The translations under genes and the position numbers were made by a program. Source: Bacteroidota bacterium (GTDB taxonomy: Bacteria; Bacteroidota; Bacteroidia; 2-12-FULL-35-15). From it: 64,000 nucleotides of DNA. The notes beneath the pieces are model-generated. The model made no database searches, was not told where the DNA came from, and saw only the letters and a program-made list of their open reading frames with translations. How positions within the stretch are numbered: position 1 is the first letter of the stretch; each line of letters starts with the position of its first letter. Below, one piece after another: positions 16,075 through 24,411 of the stretch. The DNA lies in the NCBI GenBank assembly GCA_025963775.1, contig JAOQAD010000020.1, positions 1 through 64,000 on the forward strand. The letters run 5' to 3'.

Positions 16075-16713
16075 ATGAGCCATAACCTCAAGGAGAACGA
16101 ACGGGAGCTGATCAAGCTGGTTAATTTTTTCAGGAAGCATGCCGAAAAGCTGGTAGGTGAGAATAAAGTGGATGTGGAATTCCAGCAGCTGATCGATACC
16201 TGCGAAAAATTTGCGGAGCAGCTGAACATGCATGCTTCACGCCGGGAAGAGGTATTGCTTCAGCGCGAGCAGCTGAAAGGACTGGTGAAGGATAACGCTG
16301 TATGCCCTAAATGCGGCAAAACAGGCCATCTGAAATTTGTTGGTGCCGATAAGCATCCCCAGGGATGGAAATGCAATAAATACAAATGCCGCAAATGCAA
16401 TATAGAATTTGTGTGGGCAAGGCCGAACAATCCATGGGACATGATCCCATACGTGGAAAGCTTTGTAGGCGAGCTGGAGCAGAAGCTGAAGAATGATGAG
16501 CTCGGTGAGCAGGACAGGCTGCAGGCGGTTGAAACGATCGCGCAGATGCAGGGCAACATTGCGAAGCTGAAGCCGGTGATCGAAGCATCCGACCTGGATC
16601 ATTCGGAATTAATGGAGCGTGAAGAAGAGATGGCAAAAATGATCCATGAATTCAAAAATCATTTATTGATCATCAAGATCAAAATGGATACATGGGAAAG
16701 CAGGAAGAATTGA
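16075..16713 (+). CDS. coiled-coil zinc-ribbon protein of unknown function
   Basis: A 212-residue cytosolic-looking protein. Helical, charged segments (1-70 and 125-205) surround a cysteine-rich centre: C77-x2-C80 (CPKC), then C100, and C105-x2-C108 (CRKC), a likely zinc ribbon of the kind used for nucleic-acid or protein contacts. The core HPQGWKCNKYKCRKCN is followed by WARPNNPWDMIPYVE, unusually rich in Trp and Pro. It converges with the next gene, leaving only eight bases between stops. I do not recognise the family and give no function. Confidence 0.75.
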   Translation: MSHNLKENERELIKLVNFFRKHAEKLVGENKVDVEFQQLIDTCEKFAEQLNMHASRREEVLLQREQLKGLVKDNAVCPKCGKTGHLKFVGADKHPQGWKCNKYKCRKCNIEFVWARPNNPWDMIPYVESFVGELEQKLKNDELGEQDRLQAVETIAQMQGNIAKLKPVIEASDLDHSELMEREEEMAKMIHEFKNHLLIIKIKMDTWESRKN

Positions 16714-16721
16714 CAGTTACA

Positions 16722-17549
16722 TTATTTATAAGAGAAGCCGGTTAATTTTCCTTCGGAAACAGTGAACGTGATCACCTGGTAACAATCGACTGCTTTACCA
16801 TCCTTTTCTGCCGCAGCCCATCCCTGCGGCATTTTATTGACGATCGCCAGCACTTCATTGGCAAATGTTTCCATATCGCCGTGGCCCTGCGTTACAATTT
16901 GATAATTTCCTGCTTTGCCTTCGCAGTTCACTGCAAAAGCGATCGCTACCCTGAAGAGCAGCTGTTTTGCTTTTTCATCGGTAAGCGGGTTTTCCCTAAA
17001 GAACTTTTTCAGTGCATCATCTCCTTCTTTAAATGAGGGAGCTTTATCCGGTTTTGGCAATTCGGCTGCAAGCTTTTCTTTCAGTAGAAAATTATCAACG
17101 GAATAAAATGATGGGTTGCAGGGATTCACTTTTGCAATGCTGTCGGCAGGGAACCTGTAGATCTTCGGCATGTCATCCGATGTTTTGAAACCGAATCCAA
17201 CAGGGGCTTTCGGCGTTTCAAACTCTGCAGTGGAAACATAAATTGTTTTTGTTTCTTTCGATCCTTCAAAGGAAAGCACGATCATTTGCAACCCCTGCGT
17301 TCCCTTGTAATTGAACTGCATATCCGCAATGTGCATTTTTTCAGCACCGGGAAATTTTAACCCGTTAAGGTAAGAGCCTGTTGCTTTTTCCTTTGGGCCA
17401 ACCTTTACAGGATTATTAAGATCGTACGCATAGGTTTTGTCGGTTGATACTTCCGTGATCTTCATGGTGCGGTTGTCGAGATAATCCTGGCTGAACGCAT
17501 TGAAAGCAAAGAGGAGGAGGCTTACGAAAAGGAATGAGCGTATCTTCAT
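16722..17549 (-). CDS. secreted protein with TonB-like C-terminal domain
   Basis: A 275-residue protein with a clear signal peptide (MKIRSFLFVSLLLFAFNAFSQ). The middle is unrecognised. The last 90 residues (KQLLFRVAIAFAVNCEGKAGNYQIVTQG...FANEVLAIVNKMPQGWAAAEKDGKAVDCYQVITFTVSEGK) resemble the alpha/beta C-terminal domain of TonB-like proteins as found in many Bacteroidota periplasmic proteins. No N-terminal membrane anchor or Pro-rich span is present, so it is not a full TonB. Its stop is eight bases from the convergent zinc-ribbon gene, and a GNAT gene lies immediately upstream in the same direction. Confidence 0.75.
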   Translation of the reverse strand: MKIRSFLFVSLLLFAFNAFSQDYLDNRTMKITEVSTDKTYAYDLNNPVKVGPKEKATGSYLNGLKFPGAEKMHIADMQFNYKGTQGLQMIVLSFEGSKETKTIYVSTAEFETPKAPVGFGFKTSDDMPKIYRFPADSIAKVNPCNPSFYSVDNFLLKEKLAAELPKPDKAPSFKEGDDALKKFFRENPLTDEKAKQLLFRVAIAFAVNCEGKAGNYQIVTQGHGDMETFANEVLAIVNKMPQGWAAAEKDGKAVDCYQVITFTVSEGKLTGFSYK

Positions 17550-17551
17550 GA

Positions 17552-18067
17552 TTAAGATTTAAAATTATCATTTCGCCTTATGGCATAAATTAATTCATCA
17601 AGGTATTCACCGTTCTTGTACAGTGTTTTTTCAAATCGGCCTTCGAATACGAAGCCTGTTTTTTCAAGTGCCTTTTTTGAGGCGATGTTTGTTTCGAAGG
17701 GCCTTGCATAAATGCGTGTGATGTCAAAATTCTCAAATCCATAACCGATCATTTGCCGGATGGCAACGGTGATGATCCCTTTTCCCCAATACGGCTCTGC
17801 CAGCCAGTAGCCGAGCTCTGCATTCTTCCGCTGGATGTCTGTTTGGGGGTGAATGCCGATGCCGCCCACAGCTTCGCCATTAATATCGATCGCAAAAACG
17901 TTAACAGGATCTCCCTGGGTGGCAAAAGAAATAAAGGCTTTCCCGTTTTCAGCGGTATAGGGATAAGGAAATTTATCAGTGAGATTTTTTGCGATGTTCG
18001 GATTGTTGGCATGTTTTACCAGGCTGTCCAAGTCATTGATCGTCCAGGGGCGGAGGCTGAAGTTCAT
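17552..18067 (-). CDS. GNAT acetyltransferase, RimJ/RimL type
   Basis: A 171-residue N-acetyltransferase. The N-terminal LRPWTINDLDSLVKHANNP and later GYWLAEPYWGKGIITVAIRQMIGYGFEN are the hallmarks of the RimJ/RimL group, with the acetyl-CoA loop at WGKGI. NIASKKALEKTGFVFEGRFEKTLYKNGEYLDELIYAI closes the fold. Members acetylate protein N-termini or small molecules; the substrate here cannot be read from sequence. It is only two bases from the next gene on the same strand, so the two are probably co-transcribed. Confidence 0.9.
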   Translation of the reverse strand: MNFSLRPWTINDLDSLVKHANNPNIAKNLTDKFPYPYTAENGKAFISFATQGDPVNVFAIDINGEAVGGIGIHPQTDIQRKNAELGYWLAEPYWGKGIITVAIRQMIGYGFENFDITRIYARPFETNIASKKALEKTGFVFEGRFEKTLYKNGEYLDELIYAIRRNDNFKS

Positions 18068-18087
18068 TTAGTGTTGCGTTTTTTTTC

Positions 18088-18825
18088 TTATTTTATGATC
18101 AGGGCTTTACCCTGCAGTGGTGGCTGACCCTTTGTAATCACTGTCCAGTAATACATTCCGTTTTTCCAATCATCGGTGGGCACTGTGTGTTCTTTCCCTG
18201 AAAAGAAGGAGGAATAAACAGCTCTGCCGCTAATGTCTGTTATTTGAAGCCATGCGTTTTGGAGGTCCGTTTGAAATGAGAATGTGAAATGGTCTGTGGC
18301 AGGATCAGGAAATACATGCACGGTTTCTTTATTGTATTCGGTGATGCCGATCGTGAAGCTGAAGGTGGGCTGTACGCATTCGAACCAGGGGCCCACGGCA
18401 AGTGAGCAGCCGCTAACGCTTAAGGATCCTCCGCTGCTGAGTGTGCCGTTCATTGTGAAGATCGCCTGCCCCGGTGCATAAAAATTTACATGCCCGCCGG
18501 GAATGTTCATGGTATCCAGCTCTATGATGCCATACTTTAGGATGGTTGACCCGGTTGCAGCAGTAATGTTATGATGCCCGCACAAACCGCCTGCACTGTC
18601 AATCTTCAGCAGTGCAGCGTTGTTAAAGAAAAGGTTATCCTGGAATGCTACAGGATGCTTTATGTAAAATGTATCGGAGCTGGAGTAAGGCGGAATTGTA
18701 TTCGTGGACCAGGTGGAAGGATCGTTCCAGAACCCTGCCGCAACGCTTGTCCATGAAGTGGAAAAGCCTGTATTTGCAACAAGCAGGAACAGAAATAAAC
18801 CGAACAGGCTTTTGATACGCTTCAT
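18088..18825 (-). CDS. small T9SS-sorted surface protein
   Basis: A 245-residue secreted protein. It has a signal peptide (MKRIKSLFGLFLFLLVANTGFS), a beta-rich region including TWSTNTIPPYSSSDTFYIKHPVAF, the kind of repeat seen in G8-like or beta-helix surface proteins, and a T9SS type A sorting domain from about 168 (VHVFPDPATDHFTFSF...KNGMYYWTVITKG...ALIIK). A putative -7 box is at 18842-18849 on this strand. The role is likely extracellular and is otherwise unknown. Confidence 0.82.
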   Translation of the reverse strand: MKRIKSLFGLFLFLLVANTGFSTSWTSVAAGFWNDPSTWSTNTIPPYSSSDTFYIKHPVAFQDNLFFNNAALLKIDSAGGLCGHHNITAATGSTILKYGIIELDTMNIPGGHVNFYAPGQAIFTMNGTLSSGGSLSVSGCSLAVGPWFECVQPTFSFTIGITEYNKETVHVFPDPATDHFTFSFQTDLQNAWLQITDISGRAVYSSFFSGKEHTVPTDDWKNGMYYWTVITKGQPPLQGKALIIK

Positions 18826-18950
18826 GTTTTTTAAATTCTATTAAAGATACAAAATTTCATATCAAAATTCCCAACCTGTCATCCTGACTTGTTCAGGCGC
18901 CTGTGCCGGCATATTCGTTAGAAAGACGTAAGGGTTCATTGCCGGTTGCT

Positions 18951-19787
18951 TCATTCCTGTTTATGTCTTTCCTTCTGGTCTTTGTAGATATTGTCCCAGG
19001 CTTTTCTTGTGAGTGCCACCAGCTGGTTTGTTTTGCAGTCCCACAGGCAAACATAATCTTCTGAAATAACAATGTGTTGTTTCCAGCTTGCGATCTTTTC
19101 ATACAGCATGAGTGTGCAGATGTCGGTAGCGGTAATGTAATCGCCTGTTTCCGGGAGATGCGTATGCATGCTCACCACTTCTTCATCTTTTCCGTAAGGG
19201 ATGGAAAGGATATTTTTATGAAGGCTTTTCTTTTTGAGAAGTTTGTTTTTTTTATCGAAGGTGAGCAGGTAATCATTTCCGATGATCACGTAACCATTGT
19301 CTTCAGGGCCTGTGAACACGTACACTTTTTTTTCATGGCCATCGATCAATGGAACAAGATTGAAGTTCATGTGTTCGTATGATTTGAACATCTCATCCGA
19401 TTTGATCTCGTCAAAAGCCTTTTGCCTGATCGTGCAGAGATCCTGTTCGTAAGGTGTGAATTCCCTTTCTGTTCCATCAGCAATGGCTGTGTTTACGTTG
19501 TAAGTGCTGTCGAATGAAATGGTGCCGATCACTTTCGGATGATCTCCCTTCGAAAAGAAAATGCATTTGGCAGCTGTGCTGTCGGTATAGGAAAAATAGC
19601 CCCCGATATCCGCCCTGCGGCTGGCGAACTTTGCCAGGAAGATGTCGGTGCCATACCAGGAAGCCATTTCGGAGCGGTAAAGCTTTTTTCCTTCCTCAAC
19701 AATAAGAGCAGTTTCCTTTTCTGTTTTATCCTGTGCAGCTGCGCTGAAAAGGATGCAGGTAAAAAGGATTGTCAGAATTTTGTTCAT
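18951..19787 (-). CDS. secreted protein of unknown function
   Basis: A 278-residue protein with a signal peptide (MNKILTILFTCILFSAAAQ). The rest has no motif I recognise. Features seen: SEMASWYGTDIFLAKFASRRADIGGYFSYTDS, a probable beta-rich core (GHEKKVYVFTGPEDNGYVIIGNDYLLTFDKKNKLLKKKSLHKNI), and a Cys-containing end (YVCLWDCKTNQLVAL). The style is that of small periplasmic Bacteroidota proteins found only in close relatives. It is followed in the same direction by the T9SS gene at 18088 after 125 bases. No function assigned. Confidence 0.75.
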   Translation of the reverse strand: MNKILTILFTCILFSAAAQDKTEKETALIVEEGKKLYRSEMASWYGTDIFLAKFASRRADIGGYFSYTDSTAAKCIFFSKGDHPKVIGTISFDSTYNVNTAIADGTEREFTPYEQDLCTIRQKAFDEIKSDEMFKSYEHMNFNLVPLIDGHEKKVYVFTGPEDNGYVIIGNDYLLTFDKKNKLLKKKSLHKNILSIPYGKDEEVVSMHTHLPETGDYITATDICTLMLYEKIASWKQHIVISEDYVCLWDCKTNQLVALTRKAWDNIYKDQKERHKQE

Positions 19788-19803
19788 GTGTTCAATTTAA
19801 AAA

Positions 19804-20514
19804 TTAAAGAAATTCCATTTTTTCAGACCAATTCAAATTTCCATGCAATGTTGCATCTGACAGCTCGATGTGAATCACACGCCTCTGGCTGTTGTTGACT
19901 GTTCGTGCGGAGCTGTGCATCAGCAAAGGCCGCATGATCATAATTCCACCGGAAGGCACCGGGCACACGTCTTCTATTGCTTCCTGCAGGTTGATCGTTT
20001 CCGGGCGGACGATGCCTTTACGATGCGAACCGGCGATCACTTTCAGCGCACCGTTATTTTCATCCGTATCATCGAGGTGGATGCGAATTGTAAAGATGCT
20101 GCTTAAAACAGCTATAGGTGGCTGAACAGCAAATTGTCCCTGTTTGTCTGTCCACGGGCCATAGTCATCTGCGCTTATCTTTTTATCCACCGCGATCATC
20201 AGGTCCTGGTGATAGGCAACAAACCAGTTTGATCTTTCAGGCTTATCGAAATAGATTGATTTTACCAGGAAGTAATTACTGCCGGGAAGCTCGCTGATGA
20301 CCTGTTTTAATTTTTCATTGAAAATGGATGTGCTCAAATCCGGGAACTCCTTTAAGAATTGCCTGATTGCGAAAAGCCCGCTTGATTTGCGGAACGCTTC
20401 ACCCGAAGAGTCTGCGCTTCTTATTGCCTCAACAATACCTGCAATCTCCTCTTTCGAGTAAACAGCATCAATTATGGTAAAGCCCGATTCCTCCAGTTCG
20501 CGTTTGTTGATCAT
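19804..20514 (-). CDS. phytanoyl-CoA dioxygenase (PhyH) family protein
   Basis: A 236-residue Fe(II)/2-oxoglutarate-dependent oxygenase. The iron triad can be placed as H102-x-D104 (AYHQDLM) and the distal H200 (LLMHSSARTV), with an Arg shortly after (NNSQRRVIHIELS) for 2-oxoglutarate. IRIHLDDTDENNGALKVIAGSHRKG is the usual PhyH core strand and loop. Substrates in this family range from acyl-CoA to small metabolites and cannot be decided here. The start abuts the stop of the membrane protein gene at 20515, so the two are probably one transcript. Confidence 0.88.
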   Translation of the reverse strand: MINKRELEESGFTIIDAVYSKEEIAGIVEAIRSADSSGEAFRKSSGLFAIRQFLKEFPDLSTSIFNEKLKQVISELPGSNYFLVKSIYFDKPERSNWFVAYHQDLMIAVDKKISADDYGPWTDKQGQFAVQPPIAVLSSIFTIRIHLDDTDENNGALKVIAGSHRKGIVRPETINLQEAIEDVCPVPSGGIMIMRPLLMHSSARTVNNSQRRVIHIELSDATLHGNLNWSEKMEFL

Positions 20515-20898
20515 TTAGTTCTCGCTTTGTACCGGTGTTTCAGTATATGCCAGCCTGCAGGTTATGATCACCGTAATTAAAAATGGCAAAAAGTAAGCGG
20601 CCCCGGCCAGCGGCTCATTCGTGCAAATTCCAACCGTCCAGAAGCCCCATATCACCAAAGCAATAATACTAAGAACCTTTGCAGCTTTGCGGCTTGTGTC
20701 CGTCTGTTTTGATTTGGTTACCAGGTGTACCGCAATAAATGTAAGCACCGCGCACAAAATGAGAAAAAATCCTATTCCCATGAGCGCTATTCCTGCATTA
20801 CAGGCACCTGCTGTTTTTTCTGCAAATGTGGACAGTGCCAGGAAGGAGTAAATGGTGGTTAAAAAGAAGAGTGGCTTCAATGCTTTTTGTAGCGTCAT
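20515..20898 (-). CDS. four-helix membrane protein of unknown function
   Basis: A 127-residue integral membrane protein. Hydrophobic segments lie at about 9-27, 33-60 (AGIALMGIGFFLILCAVLTFIAVHLV), 74-92 and 98-117, with a short charged loop (TKSKQTDTSRKAAK) between the second and third. No family motif is recognised. The stop is directly followed by the PhyH start at 20514, indicating coupling. Confidence 0.72.
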   Translation of the reverse strand: MTLQKALKPLFFLTTIYSFLALSTFAEKTAGACNAGIALMGIGFFLILCAVLTFIAVHLVTKSKQTDTSRKAAKVLSIIALVIWGFWTVGICTNEPLAGAAYFLPFLITVIITCRLAYTETPVQSEN

Positions 20899-20909
20899 AA
20901 TGAAATTTA

Positions 20910-21482
20910 TTATTCTATTTCAATATCATACCTGTCAAGAAGCCCTGCAATTCCCTGTTTGGAAAACTTCGCTTTCTTTATTTTGTTGATCTCCGGATCG
21001 ATGGAATAATTCCAGGAAGTCCTGAGATCGGCTTTTTCGAGGATCGTATTCTCAAACTTCGCTTTTGCAAGGTCACAGTTGTCGAAGATGGAACCGCCAA
21101 GGTCGGCACCCGTAAAATCCACTTCGTGCATGTTGCAGTGGCTGAATTTTGTTTTTTTGATCTTAAGCCTGTAAAAGGAAGAGAGGTTGAGGATGCAATT
21201 CTCGAAATAAACGGAAAACAGGAATTCATTGCAGCTTTCAAAGTGAAGGCCAAGCAGTTTGCAGTCGGTGAACTGGATATCGCAGAAGCCCGTCTTCAGT
21301 GTTTTCGCCATGCTCAGGTTGCAGGATTTGAATTCACACCCTGAGAAATTGATGTTGGACAGGTCGGTGCTTGAAAAATTGCAGTTGACAAATGTGCAGT
21401 TTTCATAATCTCCATTTTCCAGCTGTTCTTCTGCAAAATTTACTTTGTCAAATTTTTTTCCTTCGGTGTACGCCTTGTTCAT
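20910..21482 (-). CDS. pentapeptide repeat protein
   Basis: A 190-residue protein made of A(D/N)LxX-like pentapeptides (STDLSNINFSGCEFKSCNLS, VDFTGADLGGSIFDNCDLAK, NTILEKADLRTSW), predicted to form a right-handed quadrilateral beta-helix. Some family members such as MfpA and Qnr mimic DNA and protect gyrase. Here many positions are Cys or Phe, as in many uncharacterised members, and no specific target is evident. It lies upstream of the membrane protein gene with an 11-base gap on the same strand. Confidence 0.85.
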   Translation of the reverse strand: MNKAYTEGKKFDKVNFAEEQLENGDYENCTFVNCNFSSTDLSNINFSGCEFKSCNLSMAKTLKTGFCDIQFTDCKLLGLHFESCNEFLFSVYFENCILNLSSFYRLKIKKTKFSHCNMHEVDFTGADLGGSIFDNCDLAKAKFENTILEKADLRTSWNYSIDPEINKIKKAKFSKQGIAGLLDRYDIEIE

Positions 21483-21501
21483 GTTCTGCTCTTTGATCGT
21501 A

Positions 21502-22179
21502 TTATTTTAATAGCTCCCTCAGTTTTGCCTTCGTGCTTCCGCTTATTTTCAGGTATTCATAAATTCCATCAACGTAGCCTAAGGCTGTCTTCCCGTTTTT
21601 ATCCATCCGGCTTTTATCCGCTCCATGCGCCAGCAATAGCTTTACTTTTTCAGGCTCGCCATTAAATGCAGCAAGCATAAGCGGAGTTATTCCGTCTACA
21701 TACCGCACCTGGTTCACATTTGCTTTGTGCTTCAGCAGGCATTCCAGCACTTCAGCGGAACCGAAGCTTGCAGCCATCATCAATACGGAATAACCGTTGT
21801 CAAGCGTTTCATTCGGATTTCCGCCATTGCTGATCAATAGTTCAATTATTTCAGCGCTGCTTTCTCCGCAGGCCGTCATCATGTAACTGCCGGGCTCTTT
21901 GATCTTATGCGTTGCCAGCAGAATGCGTACTGCTTCTGCATTGCTTTTCCGGATGGCAACATCCATTGCTGCCAGGCTCCAGTTGCTATGTGTACCGGGT
22001 GTTATAAAATTTACATCCGACCCTTCGCTGATGAGCTTTTTATATTCAGCTGTTTGTCCTTTGTAAATAGCCAGCATCAGTTCCGACCAGTCGTCTTTAT
22101 TGTCGTCCCAGGCTTCTTTGTTGGAAAAGCAGCTAAGGCTGACAGAAAAGAGCAGGAAAAGGGCAATTATATTTTTCAT
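21502..22179 (-). CDS. secreted ankyrin-repeat protein
   Basis: About 225 residues from the Met at 22179, which begins a good signal peptide (MKNIIALFLLFSVSLSCFS); the frame is open from 22236 but the extra 19 residues break the signal. Ankyrin repeats follow: LMLAIYKGQTAEYKKLISEGSDVN, AMDVAIRKSNAEAVRILLA, VLMMAASFGSAEVLECLLKHKANVN and LMLAAFNGEPEKVKLLLAHGADK. They give a protein-binding solenoid, probably periplasmic. It might protect or chaperone a partner, but none is identifiable. SLSC could be a lipobox. Confidence 0.83.
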   Translation of the reverse strand: MKNIIALFLLFSVSLSCFSNKEAWDDNKDDWSELMLAIYKGQTAEYKKLISEGSDVNFITPGTHSNWSLAAMDVAIRKSNAEAVRILLATHKIKEPGSYMMTACGESSAEIIELLISNGGNPNETLDNGYSVLMMAASFGSAEVLECLLKHKANVNQVRYVDGITPLMLAAFNGEPEKVKLLLAHGADKSRMDKNGKTALGYVDGIYEYLKISGSTKAKLRELLK

Positions 22180-22264
22180 TACAGGAAAGCGGGCTTGTGC
22201 GTATTGTAAAAATACACATTCGGAAGTTATGCGCAATAACTTTTAACCTTCATATGATCCGGGT

Positions 22265-23503
22265 TTAACCCTTTTTTTCAGAGAGGCGGGAAATGGTACG
22301 TTCAATTGTTTTTTTATCGGTGCTTGTCCTGGCAAGGGACAGCGCGGCCTTTAAATGTTCCAGGGCCTTGTCGTTGTTTATGCCGGTATAAAGATCTGCC
22401 AGTAGGGAATAATAAAAATGAGAACCGGAAAGGTCCAGTTTTTCCGCTTCTGCAATTGCCTGTTCTTTTCCATTTGCCTTGGCCAGCGCGTATGTCCTGT
22501 TAAGTGCAGCCATCGGGGAATATTCCAGCAGGAGCAGCCTGTTATAAAGCTGTAAGATGTTTTCCCATTTTTCGTGTGTGTCGGCTTTGTGGGTATGCCA
22601 ATAAGCAATGGCAGCTTCTAAATGATATTTAGAAAGTTTATTTCCGGAAGAAGACCGGTTTAAATAGTACTGTCCTTTCTGGATGAGCTCCTGGTTCCAG
22701 AGCGCTTCCTCCTGCTCTTCATATAAGATAAGATCGCCGTTTGAGTTGGTGCGCGCATCAAAGCGGGAAGCATGAAAGCACATTAAGGAAAGAAGTGCGT
22801 TGGCTGAAGGAGTGCTGGTCTGCTCGTTATCGGCAAGCATCAGCGTTAAGCGCATGGCTTCCACGCAAAGGTCTTTCCGCAAAGTAATATTTTGGGAGGA
22901 TGAATAATAGCCTTCGCTGAAAAGAAGGTATAGTGTTGTCAGTACGGTTTCAAGCCGCTGATCGATCTCTGCCGGGGGAGGCAGCTCAATTTTTACATTC
23001 TCAGCCCTTAACTTTTCTTTTGCGCGGGCCAGCCGCTTGTAAATAGTTTCTTTGTTGTCCAGGAAAGCATCAGCGATCTCTTCGGCGCCGAAGCCGCAAA
23101 GAATATTCAGTGACAAGCCGATCTGCGCTTCAGTTGTAATGCAGCTGTTGCATATCGCAAACATCATCTGCAGCTGGCTGTCGTTAATGTTCTTGCTGGA
23201 CCAGTCGATCTCGGTCTCTTCTGTGCTGCTGTTTAGCTTTAGCTCTGGCGCCACTTTTTGGCTGAAAACAGCGTGATGCTTCAGCAGGTCCTTTGCCTTG
23301 TTTTTCGAAACAATGTACAGCCATGCGGTGGGATTTTTTGGCAATCCTTTCAATCCCCATGTTTCTGCGGCAAGCAGAAAGGTCTCGCTTACAAGGTCTT
23401 CTGCCGTTTCCATGTACTGGATACCGAACTTCTTACAGAGAACGGATACGATCTTCCGGTATTCTGTCCTGAACAAATGTGGTATCAGCTCGTTTTCCTG
23501 CAT
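22265..23503 (-). CDS. ECF42-type RNA polymerase sigma factor
   Basis: A 412-residue sigma factor. Residues 1-170 hold sigma-70 regions 2 and 4 (LVSETFLLAAETWGLKGLPKNPTAWLYIVSKNKAKDLLKHHAV, then GFGAEEIADAFLDNKETIYKRLARAKEKLRAE). The long C-terminal extension (DUF6596 and TPR-like, for example LEYSPMAALNRTYALAKANGKEQAIAEAEKLDL) defines the ECF42 class, which has no anti-sigma factor and is usually encoded beside a DGPF/YCII gene, exactly as here. The extension is thought to control activity. A terminator hairpin stands 4 bases before the start codon (see 23508-23539). Confidence 0.93.
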   Translation of the reverse strand: MQENELIPHLFRTEYRKIVSVLCKKFGIQYMETAEDLVSETFLLAAETWGLKGLPKNPTAWLYIVSKNKAKDLLKHHAVFSQKVAPELKLNSSTEETEIDWSSKNINDSQLQMMFAICNSCITTEAQIGLSLNILCGFGAEEIADAFLDNKETIYKRLARAKEKLRAENVKIELPPPAEIDQRLETVLTTLYLLFSEGYYSSSQNITLRKDLCVEAMRLTLMLADNEQTSTPSANALLSLMCFHASRFDARTNSNGDLILYEEQEEALWNQELIQKGQYYLNRSSSGNKLSKYHLEAAIAYWHTHKADTHEKWENILQLYNRLLLLEYSPMAALNRTYALAKANGKEQAIAEAEKLDLSGSHFYYSLLADLYTGINNDKALEHLKAALSLARTSTDKKTIERTISRLSEKKG

Positions 23504-23507
23504 ATTG

Positions 23508-23539
23508 AAAAAGGCTCCCCGTTATTGGCGGGGAGCCTT
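23508..23539 (-). terminator. terminator-like hairpin directly before the sigma factor start
   Basis: Arms 23511-23521 and 23529-23539 (AAGGCTCCCCG and its exact complement) enclose a seven-base loop. The A run at 23508-23512 reads as T on the - strand. It follows the DGPF gene stop by nine bases and ends four bases before the sigma ATG. Confidence 0.85.
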
Positions 23540-23547
23540 GATTGATG

Positions 23548-23892
23548 TTAATCCATGGGCACCAGTGCCCGCACTTCCACCGTTCCACCTACCGTTAATA
23601 TGGGGCAGCCTTTTGAGATCGCGGCAGCCTCATCAAGCGAGGCCGCACGGATAATGATATAACCTCCAACGGCTTCCTTGATCTCTACATAAGGGCCGTT
23701 AGTGACCACGTTATCCGGCTTGACCACTCTGCCATCCGCTTCGAGCCTGTTGCCGGGACTTACCAGTTTGTTTTGCGCTGCAATGCCGCCCATCCAGTCC
23801 TGCCATGGTTTCATCATGGCTTGCAGCTGTTCCGGCGACATCTGTGACTGTTGCCCGGAAGCATTTCTGAATATCAATAGAAATTCTTTCAT
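23548..23892 (-). CDS. DGPF/YCII-related protein
   Basis: A 114-residue YCII-like protein (dimeric alpha-beta barrel). The eponymous motif appears as TNGPYVEIKEAVGGYIIIRAASLDEA, and the N-terminus MKEFLLIFRN and C-terminal GGTVEVRAL are typical. DGPF proteins are the regular genomic partners and likely regulon members of ECF42 sigma factors. Their biochemical activity is not established. It lies just upstream of the sigma gene on the same strand and six bases after the VOC gene. Confidence 0.9.
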   Translation of the reverse strand: MKEFLLIFRNASGQQSQMSPEQLQAMMKPWQDWMGGIAAQNKLVSPGNRLEADGRVVKPDNVVTNGPYVEIKEAVGGYIIIRAASLDEAAAISKGCPILTVGGTVEVRALVPMD

Positions 23893-23898
23893 CGTAAA

Positions 23899-24282
23899 TT
23901 AGTTGTTAGAGTGTAGGCCTATATTATTACCTTCTGTATCAATGAAGAAAGCCATGTGGCCGATCTCATCACTGATCTTTGTTTTTGGCATTACCACTTT
24001 TCCTCCTGCAGCCACCACTTTTGAAAGTGCATTGTCCAGGTCAGGATTTCCGTTCAGGTAGATTTTTGCACCGTCTGCGCTTGGCTTATGCTGGGTGCTT
24101 TCCACGAGGGCTCCTGAAACTTTACCGTTCATGTCCTCGGCAGGAAAGAACGCCATTTTCATTCCCATCATTTCCTGTTCCTGCATGTCGGTGCCGAAGA
24201 TGGTTCCATAGAATTTTTTTGCGCGTTTGATATCCGATACCGAAATTTCAAACCAGTTGAGTGCATTTTCTTTTGATGTCAT
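23899..24282 (-). CDS. VOC (glyoxalase-like) family protein
   Basis: A 127-residue vicinal-oxygen-chelate fold protein. NWFEISVSDIKRAKKFYGTIFG is the classic first module and GHMAFFIDTEGNNIGLHSN the last, with the usual Glu/His metal positions only partly kept (E in WFEIS, H in IGLH). It could be a glyoxalase, dioxygenase or binding protein. Grouped six bases upstream of the DGPF gene and probably part of the ECF42 regulon. Confidence 0.87.
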   Translation of the reverse strand: MTSKENALNWFEISVSDIKRAKKFYGTIFGTDMQEQEMMGMKMAFFPAEDMNGKVSGALVESTQHKPSADGAKIYLNGNPDLDNALSKVVAAGGKVVMPKTKISDEIGHMAFFIDTEGNNIGLHSNN

Positions 24283-24411
24283 TTTTTTAGATTTTAAGAT
24301 GATTAATAATTGATTTATACATTCATAACGACTGCGTTTTTGAAAATGGACAGTTTTATGAAATTATTTTTTTTGAAGCCTGGCCCGGTAAAATATGGAA
24401 AATCGGCCTTC

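Noticed and set aside
22200-22264. GTTATGCGCAATAAC palindrome before the ankyrin gene, considered as another attC-like site
   Set aside because: It does not share the 15-mer and does not fit the core boxes; it looks like a simple hairpin.
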